Origin: CAZEMR01 sp964513465
GTDB taxonomy: Bacteria; Bacteroidota; Ignavibacteria; Kapaibacteriales; UBA2268
Direction: 5' to 3'
Length of the DNA: 58,112 nucleotides
Assembly: GCA_964513465.1 (NCBI GenBank)
Contig: CAZEMR010000013.1
Span: forward strand, 1 to 58,112
The notes beneath the pieces are model-generated. The model made no database searches. It was not told the DNA's origin and worked only from the letters and a program-made list of their open reading frames with translations. Positions 46,014 through 54,398 of this stretch are shown one piece after another; position 1 is the first letter of the stretch; each line of letters starts with the position of its first letter. Made by a program: the position numbers and the translations under genes.

Positions 46014-46958
46014 TCATATTGCCCCGCTGGCCGTCCCGTAACGATCGCGGCGAATACGCTCATATTCTATCATTTCGCCGATAACGGATTCGATTGGGAT
46101 TTTTGGCCGCCATCCGGTTTCGCTGGTAATTCTTAAGTCCTCCGTTGTGGTATCGCTGCTTTCGGGCGGAGGCATCCCTGGGGGCGGTTCCGCGTGAATA
46201 ACCGACCTGCTGCCGGACATCCGGACAATCATCCCTGCAAGCCGGCGCAATGTGTACCATCCGCCGCCTACAATATCGAAATACCCGCGGATATTGTCCG
46301 AATCGAGCAGCCGCCCGACTGCCTCCGCAGCATCGCCGGCCGCACAGTAGCTGCGCGGGATATCCGGCCCGGAATTGATAATAATCGGAAAATCATCCAG
46401 CGCGCATGAAATCATCGCCGGAATTTCTCCGGCAAACCGCGAAGTCTGCCGCGGCCCGATAATATTGCGGAAACGTCCGACAACAATATCCAGCCCGCGT
46501 GCGGCCAGCAGCGAAGACGCATACTCATCTACAATTTTGGCTGCGCCCGGCGTAAGCGGCTGCCCCGCCTGCACATATGGCTGCCCCGCGTCGCTGGCAA
46601 GAAAAACGCGTTTGCCGTATTTCCAGGCAAGTCTGAGCACGATTTCGGTGCACTTCAGATTGTTGAAGACGCACTCCATCGCGTCGGCGGTCAAAGGTCC
46701 GGCGCCGTGGTTAGCTGCAAGATGTACCACTGCGTCGCAGTCCTCGACCAGTCTGCCTGTGTGCTCATCGTTCCTTACATCACCGTAAACAAAAGTGCAC
46801 TTTTCGTAGAAAGAGAATTGCTCGATATTACGAAAAGAGCCGCTCGAGAAGTTATCGATCAGCACTGCTTCGGCGCCGTGCCCAAGCAATTGCCGCGCTA
46901 TGGCCGAGCCTAAGAATCCAGCTCCGCCGGTGATAAGAAAACGATTGTGTTTTAGCAT
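46014..46958 (-). CDS. Epimerase/dehydratase-like extended SDR lacking the catalytic Tyr
   Basis: 314 residues. The NAD loop is intact (LITGGAGFLGSAIARQL, 8-24), as are DNFSSGS and VVHLAANHG. In the intact homologue at 41508-42434 the active site reads SSGG...YGISK; here the matching region is ASDAGQPYVQ (121-130) followed by TPGAAK (136-141), so the Tyr of YxxxK is replaced by Pro137 while Lys141 remains, and about ten residues are missing between the two. The C-terminal part (GRFRNIIGPRQ) is normal. It probably binds NAD and a nucleotide sugar but may not catalyse the usual epimerisation. It lies upstream of the sugar transferase. Confidence 0.75.
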   Translation of the reverse strand: MLKHNRFLITGGAGFLGSAIARQLLGHGAEAVLIDNFSSGSFRNIEQFSFYEKCTFVYGDVRNDEHTGRLVEDCDAVVHLAANHGAGPLTADAMECVFNNLKCTEIVLRLAWKYGKRVFLASDAGQPYVQAGQPLTPGAAKIVDEYASSLLAARGLDIVVGRFRNIIGPRQTSRFAGEIPAMISCALDDFPIIINSGPDIPRSYCAAGDAAEAVGRLLDSDNIRGYFDIVGGGWYTLRRLAGMIVRMSGSRSVIHAEPPPGMPPPESSDTTTEDLRITSETGWRPKIPIESVIGEMIEYERIRRDRYGTASGAI

Positions 46959-46975
46959 GTAAGCCCATAGAAATA

Positions 46976-47012
46976 ATACAAATAAATGTGGAACGATAGT
47001 GGTTATTTGTAT
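46976..47012. promoter_or_regulatory. Inverted repeat upstream of the atypical epimerase
   Basis: ATACAAATAA (46976-46985) and TTATTTGTAT (47003-47012) are perfect complements with a 17-bp spacer, 18-54 bp upstream of the epimerase start. It could be an operator or a leader hairpin. The 250-bp gap (46959-47208) otherwise holds no gene. Confidence 0.35.
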
Positions 47013-47208
47013 ATATTGGGTAGGGAAATTTGGGGCATAGATCGCAATATTATTGAAAAATCTACTCTTTTGGCATAAACGCAGCTATTTAGTGATTATT
47101 TTGAAATAATTACGATTTTTCCAAAAAATTTCTTCCTTAATAATAAAAATTATAATTTAACGTTTTTAAGCAACGTAGAAACAAAATTTAGGTAAGGGAG
47201 AAAGAGAA

Positions 47209-47514
47209 ATGCCCATCTACGAATATCAATGTAAAAAATGCGGCAAGGTTTTCGAATATATGCAGAAAATGAGCGACGAACCGCTGAAGACCTGCCCCGA
47301 AGACGTTTGCTCGCGCAATGGCGACGGCCACGGCGAAGTCGTCCGGCTGATAAGCAAAAACGTCGGACTTAAATTCAACGGCAGCGGCTTCTACCTGACC
47401 GATTACGCCAGGAAGCACACATCGGCCGCACCGGCGGAAACACCCGCCGCAGAAAGCAAGCCCGCAGCCGATACGCCCAAAAACGGCGCAGCAAAAGAAA
47501 CCGCCAAATCATAA
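47209..47514 (+). CDS. FmdB-family zinc-ribbon regulatory protein
   Basis: 101 residues. The FmdB zinc ribbon fills the N-terminus: MPIYEYQCKKCG then a second Cys pair (CPED...CSRN) about 25 residues later, and the family end GLKFNGSGFYLTDY. The tail after residue 65 is Ala/Pro/Lys-rich and low complexity. FmdB-type proteins are small Zn-binding proteins of unclear function, some linked to gene regulation. AAGGGAG stands about 10 bp before the ATG. A terminator follows. Confidence 0.9.
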   Translation: MPIYEYQCKKCGKVFEYMQKMSDEPLKTCPEDVCSRNGDGHGEVVRLISKNVGLKFNGSGFYLTDYARKHTSAAPAETPAAESKPAADTPKNGAAKETAKS

Positions 47515-47535
47515 ACATAATTGTGGAAAACTTTT

Positions 47536-47567
47536 AAGCCCTCCCATTTGCCGGGCAGGGCTTTTTT
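47536..47567 (+). terminator. Rho-independent terminator of the FmdB gene
   Basis: AAGCCCT pairs with AGGGCTT, with an inner CCC/GGG and one bulged C, followed by six T residues. It begins 22 bp after the FmdB stop codon and lies before the helicase gene. Confidence 0.85.
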
Positions 47568-47630
47568 GTTTGCGATTTTCTTATATTTGATTTCCCTGTT
47601 TTTGCTCACAAATTTATTCCGAAGAATATC

Positions 47631-49880
47631 ATGGCATTAAAATTAATAAAAGACGAGAATCAATTCAGCAGCGAATCCGTTATCTCGGGCCTCAATCCGC
47701 CCCAGCGCGAAGCCGTCACCCAGGTGAACGGCCCGGTGCTGATAATCGCCGGAGCTGGCAGCGGTAAGACCCGCGCGCTGACCCACCGGATTGCATATCT
47801 GCTCAGCAAAGGGATTAACCCATATAACATATTAAGCCTTACGTTTACCAACAAGGCCGCCCGCGAGATGCAGGAACGCATCGCCCAGCTCGTATCGGCC
47901 CAGCACGCCCGGCGAATTACCGCGGGGACTTTCCACTCGGTGTTCGCGCGCCTACTGAGGGAATACGCCAAACGAGTCGGATATACCCCCTCGTTTTCGA
48001 TATACGACACGGACGATAGCATGGGTCTTATCCGAAAGTCTATGAACGATCTGGGGATATCGACCAAGGAGATGCCGCCGCAGTTTATCAGTTCGCGGAT
48101 TTCCTGGGCGAAAAATAAAATGATCGGATGGAAAAAGTTCGCCGATTCGGCCGATTCGCTCTCCGAAAAGCTGACCGCCCAGGTTTACGAAGAATACGAA
48201 AAGCGGCTCAAGGTCAATAATGCAATGGACTTCGACGATCTGCTGCTCAATTTTATTAATTTATTAAAAGAGAATAAAGATATTCTCGAGAAGCTGCAGA
48301 ACAGATTTAAATATATTCATGTGGACGAGTATCAGGATACCAACCGCGCTCAGTATGTGGCTATCAATATGCTGGCACGTGGCCACCGCAATATCTGCGT
48401 TGTCGGCGACGACGCCCAGAGCATCTATCGCTGGCGTGGCGCGGACATCCGCAATATCCTCGATTTCAAAAAGGATTACCTCGACGCAAAGGTCGTCCGG
48501 CTCGAACAAAACTACCGCTCGACCAAGGTCATACTCGGCGCGGCGGGCAGCGTTATCAAAAAGAATATCAACCAGATCGAGAAAACGCTCTGGACCGAGA
48601 ACGTCGAGGGCGAGAAGATCGACGTCCACGCCTGCAATGACGACCGCGCGGAAGCCGACAAGATCGTCTCGCTGATTACAAAGCGCATGGACGAGGACAA
48701 TTTCGAAGCAAAGGATTTCGCAGTGCTTTATCGCACCAATGCCCAGTCGCTGGCAATCGAAAACGCCCTGCGCCACCGCCGCCTGCCCTACGTAATCGTC
48801 GGCGGCATATCCTTTTATAAGCGCAAGGAAGTCAAGGACACGATGGCATATATCCGGATGCTGCTCAATCCGAACGACAGCGAATCTCTATCGCGCGTAA
48901 TCAACGAGCCGCCGCGTGGGCTCGGCGCCGTATCGCTCGGGCATCTGCGCACATTTGCCGCCGAGCGGAACATACCTCTGTTCGACGCATTCCTCCGCTG
49001 CCAGGAAAATATGAATTTACAAAAGCGCGCAGTTCAGGCCGCCAAAAAATTCGCAGAATTGATTAAAAAATATAGAGATATGCGCGAAAATACCGCTCCG
49101 GCCGAGCTTATCACATCATACATCGAGGAAGCCGGCATACTCGAAATGTACCGCGAAATCGGCACCGACGACGCGCTCGACCGCTGGAATAATATCCAGC
49201 AATTGCTCAGCGATATTTCGCAATTCTTCCGCGACGAAGAGGACGCCACGCTCGAGGAATACGTCCAGCAGATTTCGCTCGTATCGGACATCGACACCGC
49301 CGAAACCAGCGATAACCGCATCACGCTGATGACCCTGCATTCGGCCAAGGGCCTCGAATTCCCCGAAGTAATTATAAGCGGAATGGAAAAGGGACTGTTC
49401 CCGCTCTCGAAGGCAGAGCATCACCCCGAAGAAGAGGAAGAAGAGCGCCGACTGTTTTACGTCGGAATAACCCGAGCACGCGAGAAGCTTCATATCACAT
49501 GGGCGCGCCGCCGTATGAGATTCGGTGAAATAAGCGACCAGATGCCATCGGCTTTTATCGACGAGATCGATCCGGAGTTTGTTAATATCAAGCGGGATGG
49601 GATTTCTCTGGGTGCGTCGCGTCAGGCGCCGAAACGCCCGACATTCCGCAAGAAATCATCGTCGCATTTCGACGATATGAAGTACGAGGACAATTATTCG
49701 CAGATACCCGACGAAGGCGCGCAGTATTCCAAAGGCGACGCTGTCCGCCACGGGCATTTCGGCCCCGGCAAAATTGTCGCCGTAATGGGCAATGGCCCTC
49801 GCACACAGGTGATCGTCAATTTTGATTCAGTCGGCAAAAAGCGCCTGATGGTGCAATACGCCAAACTCGAGAAGATTTAA
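47631..49880 (+). CDS. pcrA: UvrD/PcrA-family ATP-dependent DNA helicase
   Basis: 749 residues with superfamily 1A motifs in order: LNPPQREAV (Q motif), AGAGSGKTRAL (Walker A near 44), TFTNKAAREM (Ia), HVDEYQDTN (Walker B), GDDAQSIYRWRGAD (III), VRLEQNYRS (IV), TLHSAKGLEFPEV (V) and FYVGITRAREKLHI (VI). The C-terminus ends with a Tudor-like region (GDAVRHGHFGPGKIV). It unwinds DNA 3' to 5' in repair and replication. It ends in a 4-bp overlap with a convergent gene, the stops sharing TTAA. Confidence 0.96.
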   Translation: MALKLIKDENQFSSESVISGLNPPQREAVTQVNGPVLIIAGAGSGKTRALTHRIAYLLSKGINPYNILSLTFTNKAAREMQERIAQLVSAQHARRITAGTFHSVFARLLREYAKRVGYTPSFSIYDTDDSMGLIRKSMNDLGISTKEMPPQFISSRISWAKNKMIGWKKFADSADSLSEKLTAQVYEEYEKRLKVNNAMDFDDLLLNFINLLKENKDILEKLQNRFKYIHVDEYQDTNRAQYVAINMLARGHRNICVVGDDAQSIYRWRGADIRNILDFKKDYLDAKVVRLEQNYRSTKVILGAAGSVIKKNINQIEKTLWTENVEGEKIDVHACNDDRAEADKIVSLITKRMDEDNFEAKDFAVLYRTNAQSLAIENALRHRRLPYVIVGGISFYKRKEVKDTMAYIRMLLNPNDSESLSRVINEPPRGLGAVSLGHLRTFAAERNIPLFDAFLRCQENMNLQKRAVQAAKKFAELIKKYRDMRENTAPAELITSYIEEAGILEMYREIGTDDALDRWNNIQQLLSDISQFFRDEEDATLEEYVQQISLVSDIDTAETSDNRITLMTLHSAKGLEFPEVIISGMEKGLFPLSKAEHHPEEEEEERRLFYVGITRAREKLHITWARRRMRFGEISDQMPSAFIDEIDPEFVNIKRDGISLGASRQAPKRPTFRKKSSSHFDDMKYEDNYSQIPDEGAQYSKGDAVRHGHFGPGKIVAVMGNGPRTQVIVNFDSVGKKRLMVQYAKLEKI

Positions 49881-50515
49881 TTGCTCGCGGCTACAACCTC
49901 GAGCTGACCATATATATTTGCCCAGAAGTGCATCTGAACGGGGAAATCCAGTCCGGCGAGCGTATTGATTACGTCGTAATACGCTTCGTTCATCTGTTCG
50001 TCGCTCATGTGTTTGATATTGAATCCGCCCTGCTGGTGAAATTTCGTGAATAAAAAGCGCGTTTTCGGATTGTTCTGGGCTATCTGCAGCAGTTCGGACT
50101 CTGGGAACCCAAGCCAGTCATTTATATAATCCATCTGCATTTCGCAGAGGCACCAGCTATTGATCTTACGCAATATTGCTATCTGCTCGGCTTCGGATTT
50201 ATCGCCGATCAATTCCGCATTTCTGCTGATAAGTTCCTCAAGCTCGAACTCATCGAGCGCCCCGACGAGCTGTTCGGGTGGTATCCACTGGTTGTCGTAC
50301 ATCTGACTGGTTTCATCGAACTGGATGATAGAATAGGGCCGGGTTTCCGGCAGAGAGAAGAGTGATTTATAGAATCGGGCGCCATATCGTTTGGCGTAAT
50401 TTTCCAGATTGGATTCGATTTTCGGACTCGAATCGGCTTCGCTGTATTGATTGAATGCAATTCCAATGGCTAATATTATCGCAATAATGGCCAGCGTATT
50501 AAGAGATCTGCGCAT
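49877..50515 (-). CDS. Membrane-anchored or exported protein of unknown function
   Basis: 212 residues. I do not recognise a family. An N-terminal hydrophobic helix (SLNTLAIIAIILAIGIAF, about 4-21) is an uncleaved anchor or signal peptide, and the rest is predicted to be outside the cytoplasm. The remaining 180 residues are mixed, with a CLC motif and WIPPEQL, DWLGFPESELL and MHFWANIY segments; repeated hits to no known pattern could be seen by eye. It is convergent with the helicase, sharing the bases TTAA, and begins 95 bp from the T9SS gene's stop codon on the same strand. Confidence 0.6.
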   Translation of the reverse strand: MRRSLNTLAIIAIILAIGIAFNQYSEADSSPKIESNLENYAKRYGARFYKSLFSLPETRPYSIIQFDETSQMYDNQWIPPEQLVGALDEFELEELISRNAELIGDKSEAEQIAILRKINSWCLCEMQMDYINDWLGFPESELLQIAQNNPKTRFLFTKFHQQGGFNIKHMSDEQMNEAYYDVINTLAGLDFPVQMHFWANIYGQLEVVAASN

Positions 50516-50610
50516 TTTTATCCTCTAAATTGGTTTCATGAACTCCTATCCCCCCATTTTTCAACTTTTATGCCACATTATTTAAAGCGACGTAAAATAG
50601 ACAAAAAATA

Positions 50611-51576
50611 TTATTCCACCAAATTTTTGATAGTCCTTACTACCCCGCCGCAATTAACTTTTATGAAATACAGTCCACTCGAAAGGCTGCCTGTCGGATA
50701 AGTAAATATCTGCTCTCCCGGGCAAAGCGTCCCTTCAAAAATCGCCCCCGAATGCCGGCCGGCTGCGTCGCAAATACTCAATGTGGCATTTTGTTCGAAT
50801 GGGCTGTTAATCTTTATACGCAGAAAGTCCTTAGAAGGATTCGGAAAAATTTCGATTGCGATATTTTCCGCGGCATTTTCCATTACTGATGTGATTTTCT
50901 CGCTGGATATTCGAATTTCATCAATCAACAGTTCGGGTCGTCCGCCGCCGGCATTCGCCGATTTCTGAAAATAAAGCCACCTTATATATATAATTTCCTG
51001 GTCGTTCATCCAGGGCGGCAATACCGAGGAAAACCTTAAGCTGTCGCCTTCCTTATAGGTATAATCGAAGTCTAGTTCCACCACATCGCCTTCGTTCAGC
51101 ACATCAATATATTGCTCGCCGTCGATACTCATCTGCAGGCGAATCGCATAGCGTCGGTCGCTGGATTTATCAAATCCGCCGATACGGCCGGTCCATTCTA
51201 TCCGGATATCGCGTCTGCCTGCGGTATTCAGCCCAAGCACTGCTGCGCCCAGAAAGCCAGCGCCTTCGTTTTTCTGGCTGGTATTATTGAACGCCACACC
51301 AAGCTCGCCCATGCCATTAATCCGCGATTTTGCAGTCAGATCATAGCCCAGCGTCCAGTCGTCGTTCATCTCCGTATCGAGCGACGGGTCCTGAGTCGAA
51401 GTGGTGTGGAATATCATATTTTTCGGATAATCACCGGCTTTGGAATCGGCCTTCCATTCAGTAAACGAATAATCACCGGACGAGAGATCGAAAGCCTCGG
51501 GAAACGTCTGCGATAGCAGTGGGTTATAAGCAATAACAATTGAAATAATAACCAAAAAAATACTTCTCATTTTCAT
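50611..51576 (-). CDS. Small T9SS-sorted secreted protein
   Basis: 321 residues from the ATG at 51576, which has GGAAA about 8 bp upstream and starts a signal peptide (MKMRSIFLVIISIVIAY, cut after LLSQ). The open frame is 43 codons longer but has no signal. The middle (about 25-230) is a beta-rich module seen in Bacteroidota exoproteins, with LTAKSRINGMGELGVAF and DIRIEWTGRIGG. The C-terminal 75 residues are a type A sorting domain: IEIFPNPSKDFLRIKI through RTIKNLVE. It is thus surface-attached or secreted. It is divergent from the FAD oxidase gene. Confidence 0.82.
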   Translation of the reverse strand: MKMRSIFLVIISIVIAYNPLLSQTFPEAFDLSSGDYSFTEWKADSKAGDYPKNMIFHTTSTQDPSLDTEMNDDWTLGYDLTAKSRINGMGELGVAFNNTSQKNEGAGFLGAAVLGLNTAGRRDIRIEWTGRIGGFDKSSDRRYAIRLQMSIDGEQYIDVLNEGDVVELDFDYTYKEGDSLRFSSVLPPWMNDQEIIYIRWLYFQKSANAGGGRPELLIDEIRISSEKITSVMENAAENIAIEIFPNPSKDFLRIKINSPFEQNATLSICDAAGRHSGAIFEGTLCPGEQIFTYPTGSLSSGLYFIKVNCGGVVRTIKNLVE

Positions 51577-51714
51577 AGAAATTTCCAGATATAAATATTT
51601 CATCAAAAATAGAAAATTACGAATAATCGAAAAGAGCATCAAATATTTTTCGGAAAATATTGGCTTACCGCGCGATTTTTGATATTTTTGAAGTAAAAAC
51701 AACAAGGATTTAAA

Positions 51715-52839
51715 ATGCAGAAAGCCAATATCACAATCATCGGCGCAGGAGTCGTCGGACTATCCATCGCACGCAACCTCTCAGCTAAATACGATGATGT
51801 CCTCGTCGTTGAGCAACACGAGGCCTTCGGCCGCGAGACCTCCAGCCGCAACAGCGAGGTCATCCACGCGGGAATATACTACCCGCCGGGATCGCTGAAA
51901 GGGCGGCTCTGCCTGCGCGGCAACGAGCTGATGTACGAAATCTGCGCGAAGTACGATATCCCTCATACAAATTGCGGCAAGCTGATTGCCGCCACTAACG
52001 AGGCAGAGGCCCGCGCACTACCCGATCTGCTCGAACTTGCGAAAACCAATGGCGCACGTGGCGTGCGGCTGGTCGACAAATCCGAAATCGAACGGCTCGA
52101 GCCCAATGTATATTCAACCGCAGCAATGTATTGCCCCACTTCCGGAGTCGTTGATTCGCACCGACTGATGCAATTCTACGAAGCTGCCGCCCGGTCACAC
52201 GGCTCTGATTTCGCTTATGGCGTGGAAGTGGTTTCGATCGATAAATCCGGCGAGGGCTACCTCGTAGGCGTGCGCGACCGCGACGGCTCACGCTTCGAAT
52301 TTGAAACCCGCATCCTGATTAACGCAGCAGGTCTTGGATCGGGAAATATCTCGGCCCTTGCGGGCATCGACATCGACGCCGCCGCTTACCGCATTTTCTA
52401 CAAAAAGGGCATCTATTACCGGGTGATGCGCAAGCTCGATCAATACCCGAAAATGCTGATCTACCCCGTGCCACCAGAGCCCGGATCGGTCGGCATCCAC
52501 ACTACACCAGACCTCGCTGGCGGGATGCGTCTCGGGCCGTATGACTATTGGGTTGACGAAATCGATTATTCCGTGGGCGACGAACGCCGCCAATTATTCT
52601 ACGATTCTTGCAAGTCATTCCTTCCCTACCTCGAAATCGACGACATCCGTCCCGAGGGTTCGGGCATCCACCCGAAGGTGCAGAAACCCGGCGAACCTAT
52701 GCGAGACTTCGTAATCCGCCACGAAGTCGAACGCGGACTCGATAACTTCATCAATCTCGTAGGAATCGAATCGCCTGGTCTGACTTCATCGGCGGCGATC
52801 GGCGAGATGGTCGAAGGCATGGTCTCGGAAATTTATTAA
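51715..52839 (+). CDS. lhgO: L-2-hydroxyglutarate oxidase-like FAD enzyme
   Basis: 374 residues. The FAD loop ITIIGAGVVGLSIARNL (6-22) and the downstream ETSSRNSEVIHAGIYYPPG segment are hallmarks of L-2-hydroxyglutarate oxidase; GSVGIHTTPDLAGGMRLGP and a final GIESPGLTSSAAIGEMV complete the fold. It oxidises L-2-hydroxyglutarate to 2-oxoglutarate, feeding electrons to the membrane in characterised cases. A related D-amino-acid oxidase-type substrate cannot be excluded. The HD hydrolase starts 44 bp downstream. It opens a same-strand run of four genes ending with the purine fusion. Confidence 0.85.
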   Translation: MQKANITIIGAGVVGLSIARNLSAKYDDVLVVEQHEAFGRETSSRNSEVIHAGIYYPPGSLKGRLCLRGNELMYEICAKYDIPHTNCGKLIAATNEAEARALPDLLELAKTNGARGVRLVDKSEIERLEPNVYSTAAMYCPTSGVVDSHRLMQFYEAAARSHGSDFAYGVEVVSIDKSGEGYLVGVRDRDGSRFEFETRILINAAGLGSGNISALAGIDIDAAAYRIFYKKGIYYRVMRKLDQYPKMLIYPVPPEPGSVGIHTTPDLAGGMRLGPYDYWVDEIDYSVGDERRQLFYDSCKSFLPYLEIDDIRPEGSGIHPKVQKPGEPMRDFVIRHEVERGLDNFINLVGIESPGLTSSAAIGEMVEGMVSEIY

Positions 52840-52883
52840 TCGATGAAATTAATAAAGATAGGAATTATTAAAGGATAAATATT

Positions 52884-53450
52884 ATGGCAGAAAATTATCC
52901 ATCGCGCGAAGAAGCACTCGAACTGCTCAAAAAATATAATGAATCCGAATCGCTGATCAATCACGCGCTGGCCGTCGAGGCCGTCATGCGCTATGCTGCC
53001 CGGCAGCTCGGCGCCGACGAAGAGCTTTGGGGCATCGTGGGGCTTATACACGACCTTGATTACGAGAAATATCCCGATCAGCATTGCACCAAAACCGAGG
53101 AGATACTACGCGCCGGGAGCTGGCCCGAGGAAATCATCCGCGCAGTGGTTTCGCACGGCTGGGGCGTAGTCAGCGACGTCCGCCCGGAATCGGATATGGA
53201 GAAAACGCTCTACGCAATCGACGAACTGACGGGACTGGTGACCGCCTGCGCGCTGGTGCGGCCATCAAAAAGCGTCAACGATCTGGGAGTCAAATCCGTC
53301 AAAAAGAAATGGAAAGTCAAAGCATTCGCAGCGGGTGCCGACCGGGAAATCATCATGCGAGGCGCGGAAATGCTGGGCATGGAACTCGGCGAGCTGATCG
53401 AACTGACAATCGCCGGTATGCGCGAGCGCTCCGATGAGCTGGGACTTTAA
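52884..53450 (+). CDS. HD-domain phosphohydrolase (COG2316 type)
   Basis: 188 residues. The HD core has LINHALAVEAVMRYAAR (His near 30), IHDLDYEKYP with the HD pair, and a later conserved His (VSHGWGV). YAIDELTGLVTACALVRPSK and KSVKKKWKVKAFAAG are typical of this HD subfamily, which are metal-dependent hydrolases of nucleotides or of unknown substrate. It lies between lhgO and an exported unknown protein, with short gaps. Confidence 0.9.
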   Translation: MAENYPSREEALELLKKYNESESLINHALAVEAVMRYAARQLGADEELWGIVGLIHDLDYEKYPDQHCTKTEEILRAGSWPEEIIRAVVSHGWGVVSDVRPESDMEKTLYAIDELTGLVTACALVRPSKSVNDLGVKSVKKKWKVKAFAAGADREIIMRGAEMLGMELGELIELTIAGMRERSDELGL

Positions 53451-53481
53451 TCCCCTATACCCCATATATTTATATATATAG

Positions 53482-54237
53482 ATGAAAATATTTTTTATCA
53501 TATTCTGCGCGTTTCTGTTTCAATCCGAATCGGAATACGATCCGGATCTGCGGGAGGTCTATTTAGCGGCATTCACGATGGACACAGTCCGCACGATCGA
53601 GGGAGATTCGCTGATTGCGGCCACCCGAGAGCTTGATTCGCTGCATCCGCTGGCCGGACTTATTAATAATAACCGGCCGTTTTTCAATTATTTGATTAAT
53701 AATTTCGTAATCCCTGCTCCAAATGTAAACATCGCTGATTCGCTGGCCAATTCTCCGGAATTCAACAAAATTTTTCTCGATTGCGCCGGATATTATTTAT
53801 ATCACCGCGATATTCCACTCAAAGGATTCGCTCAGCGCAATAAACTAAAAATCCCACATCGGAATGTAGCGCTGATCGCCGCGCGATTCTTCGAATCATA
53901 CTACAACGAATATGGCCAGCTCCGGGTGCGCGCCTGCCCGCTGCGCATCAGATTCTACGACTCCGAAGAGGAGCGCTATCTGCCTATGGAGGCTTTCTGT
54001 TATCAGGCGATTTGCCGCGATTTAGATCCCGAAAATTCAGAATTGCTGCGCGAATACGACCGCATCGTCTCCGAAATCACATGGTCGCGCATGCCCTATC
54101 CCGAGGACGAGCGCCTTGAATTTATCAACACAAATGCATGGCGCAGTCTTGCCGCCAGCGAGGCTCTCGAGCAGAAATTAATCCACGAATTTAATTCGAA
54201 CCGGCAATGGCTGCCGTTTAATATATATAAAAAATGA
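53482..54237 (+). CDS. Exported protein of unknown function
   Basis: 251 residues, no family recognised. A short hydrophobic start (MKIFFIIFCAFLFQSESEYD) looks like a signal peptide, so it is likely periplasmic or surface-located. The rest is mixed helix and strand, with CAGYYLYHRDIPLKGF and a RVRACPLRIRFYDSEEERY segment. No ribosome site is obvious and only 31 bp separate it from the HD hydrolase, so it is probably translated with it. It is followed by a 155-bp gap before the purine gene. Confidence 0.6.
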   Translation: MKIFFIIFCAFLFQSESEYDPDLREVYLAAFTMDTVRTIEGDSLIAATRELDSLHPLAGLINNNRPFFNYLINNFVIPAPNVNIADSLANSPEFNKIFLDCAGYYLYHRDIPLKGFAQRNKLKIPHRNVALIAARFFESYYNEYGQLRVRACPLRIRFYDSEEERYLPMEAFCYQAICRDLDPENSELLREYDRIVSEITWSRMPYPEDERLEFINTNAWRSLAASEALEQKLIHEFNSNRQWLPFNIYKK

Positions 54238-54398
54238 ATTTTTCGTAATCCGCTCTGATTCCTATTTTGCTGAAATTTCACGCTTTCTACATTTACAATT
54301 CATACAATTTTTTTCCGTCTTGAGTGTTATAAATTTTTTATACCAATCCTGTCCATTCCAATTTTTTACTTTTTGATAAATAAATGGAGTAATTGCAA

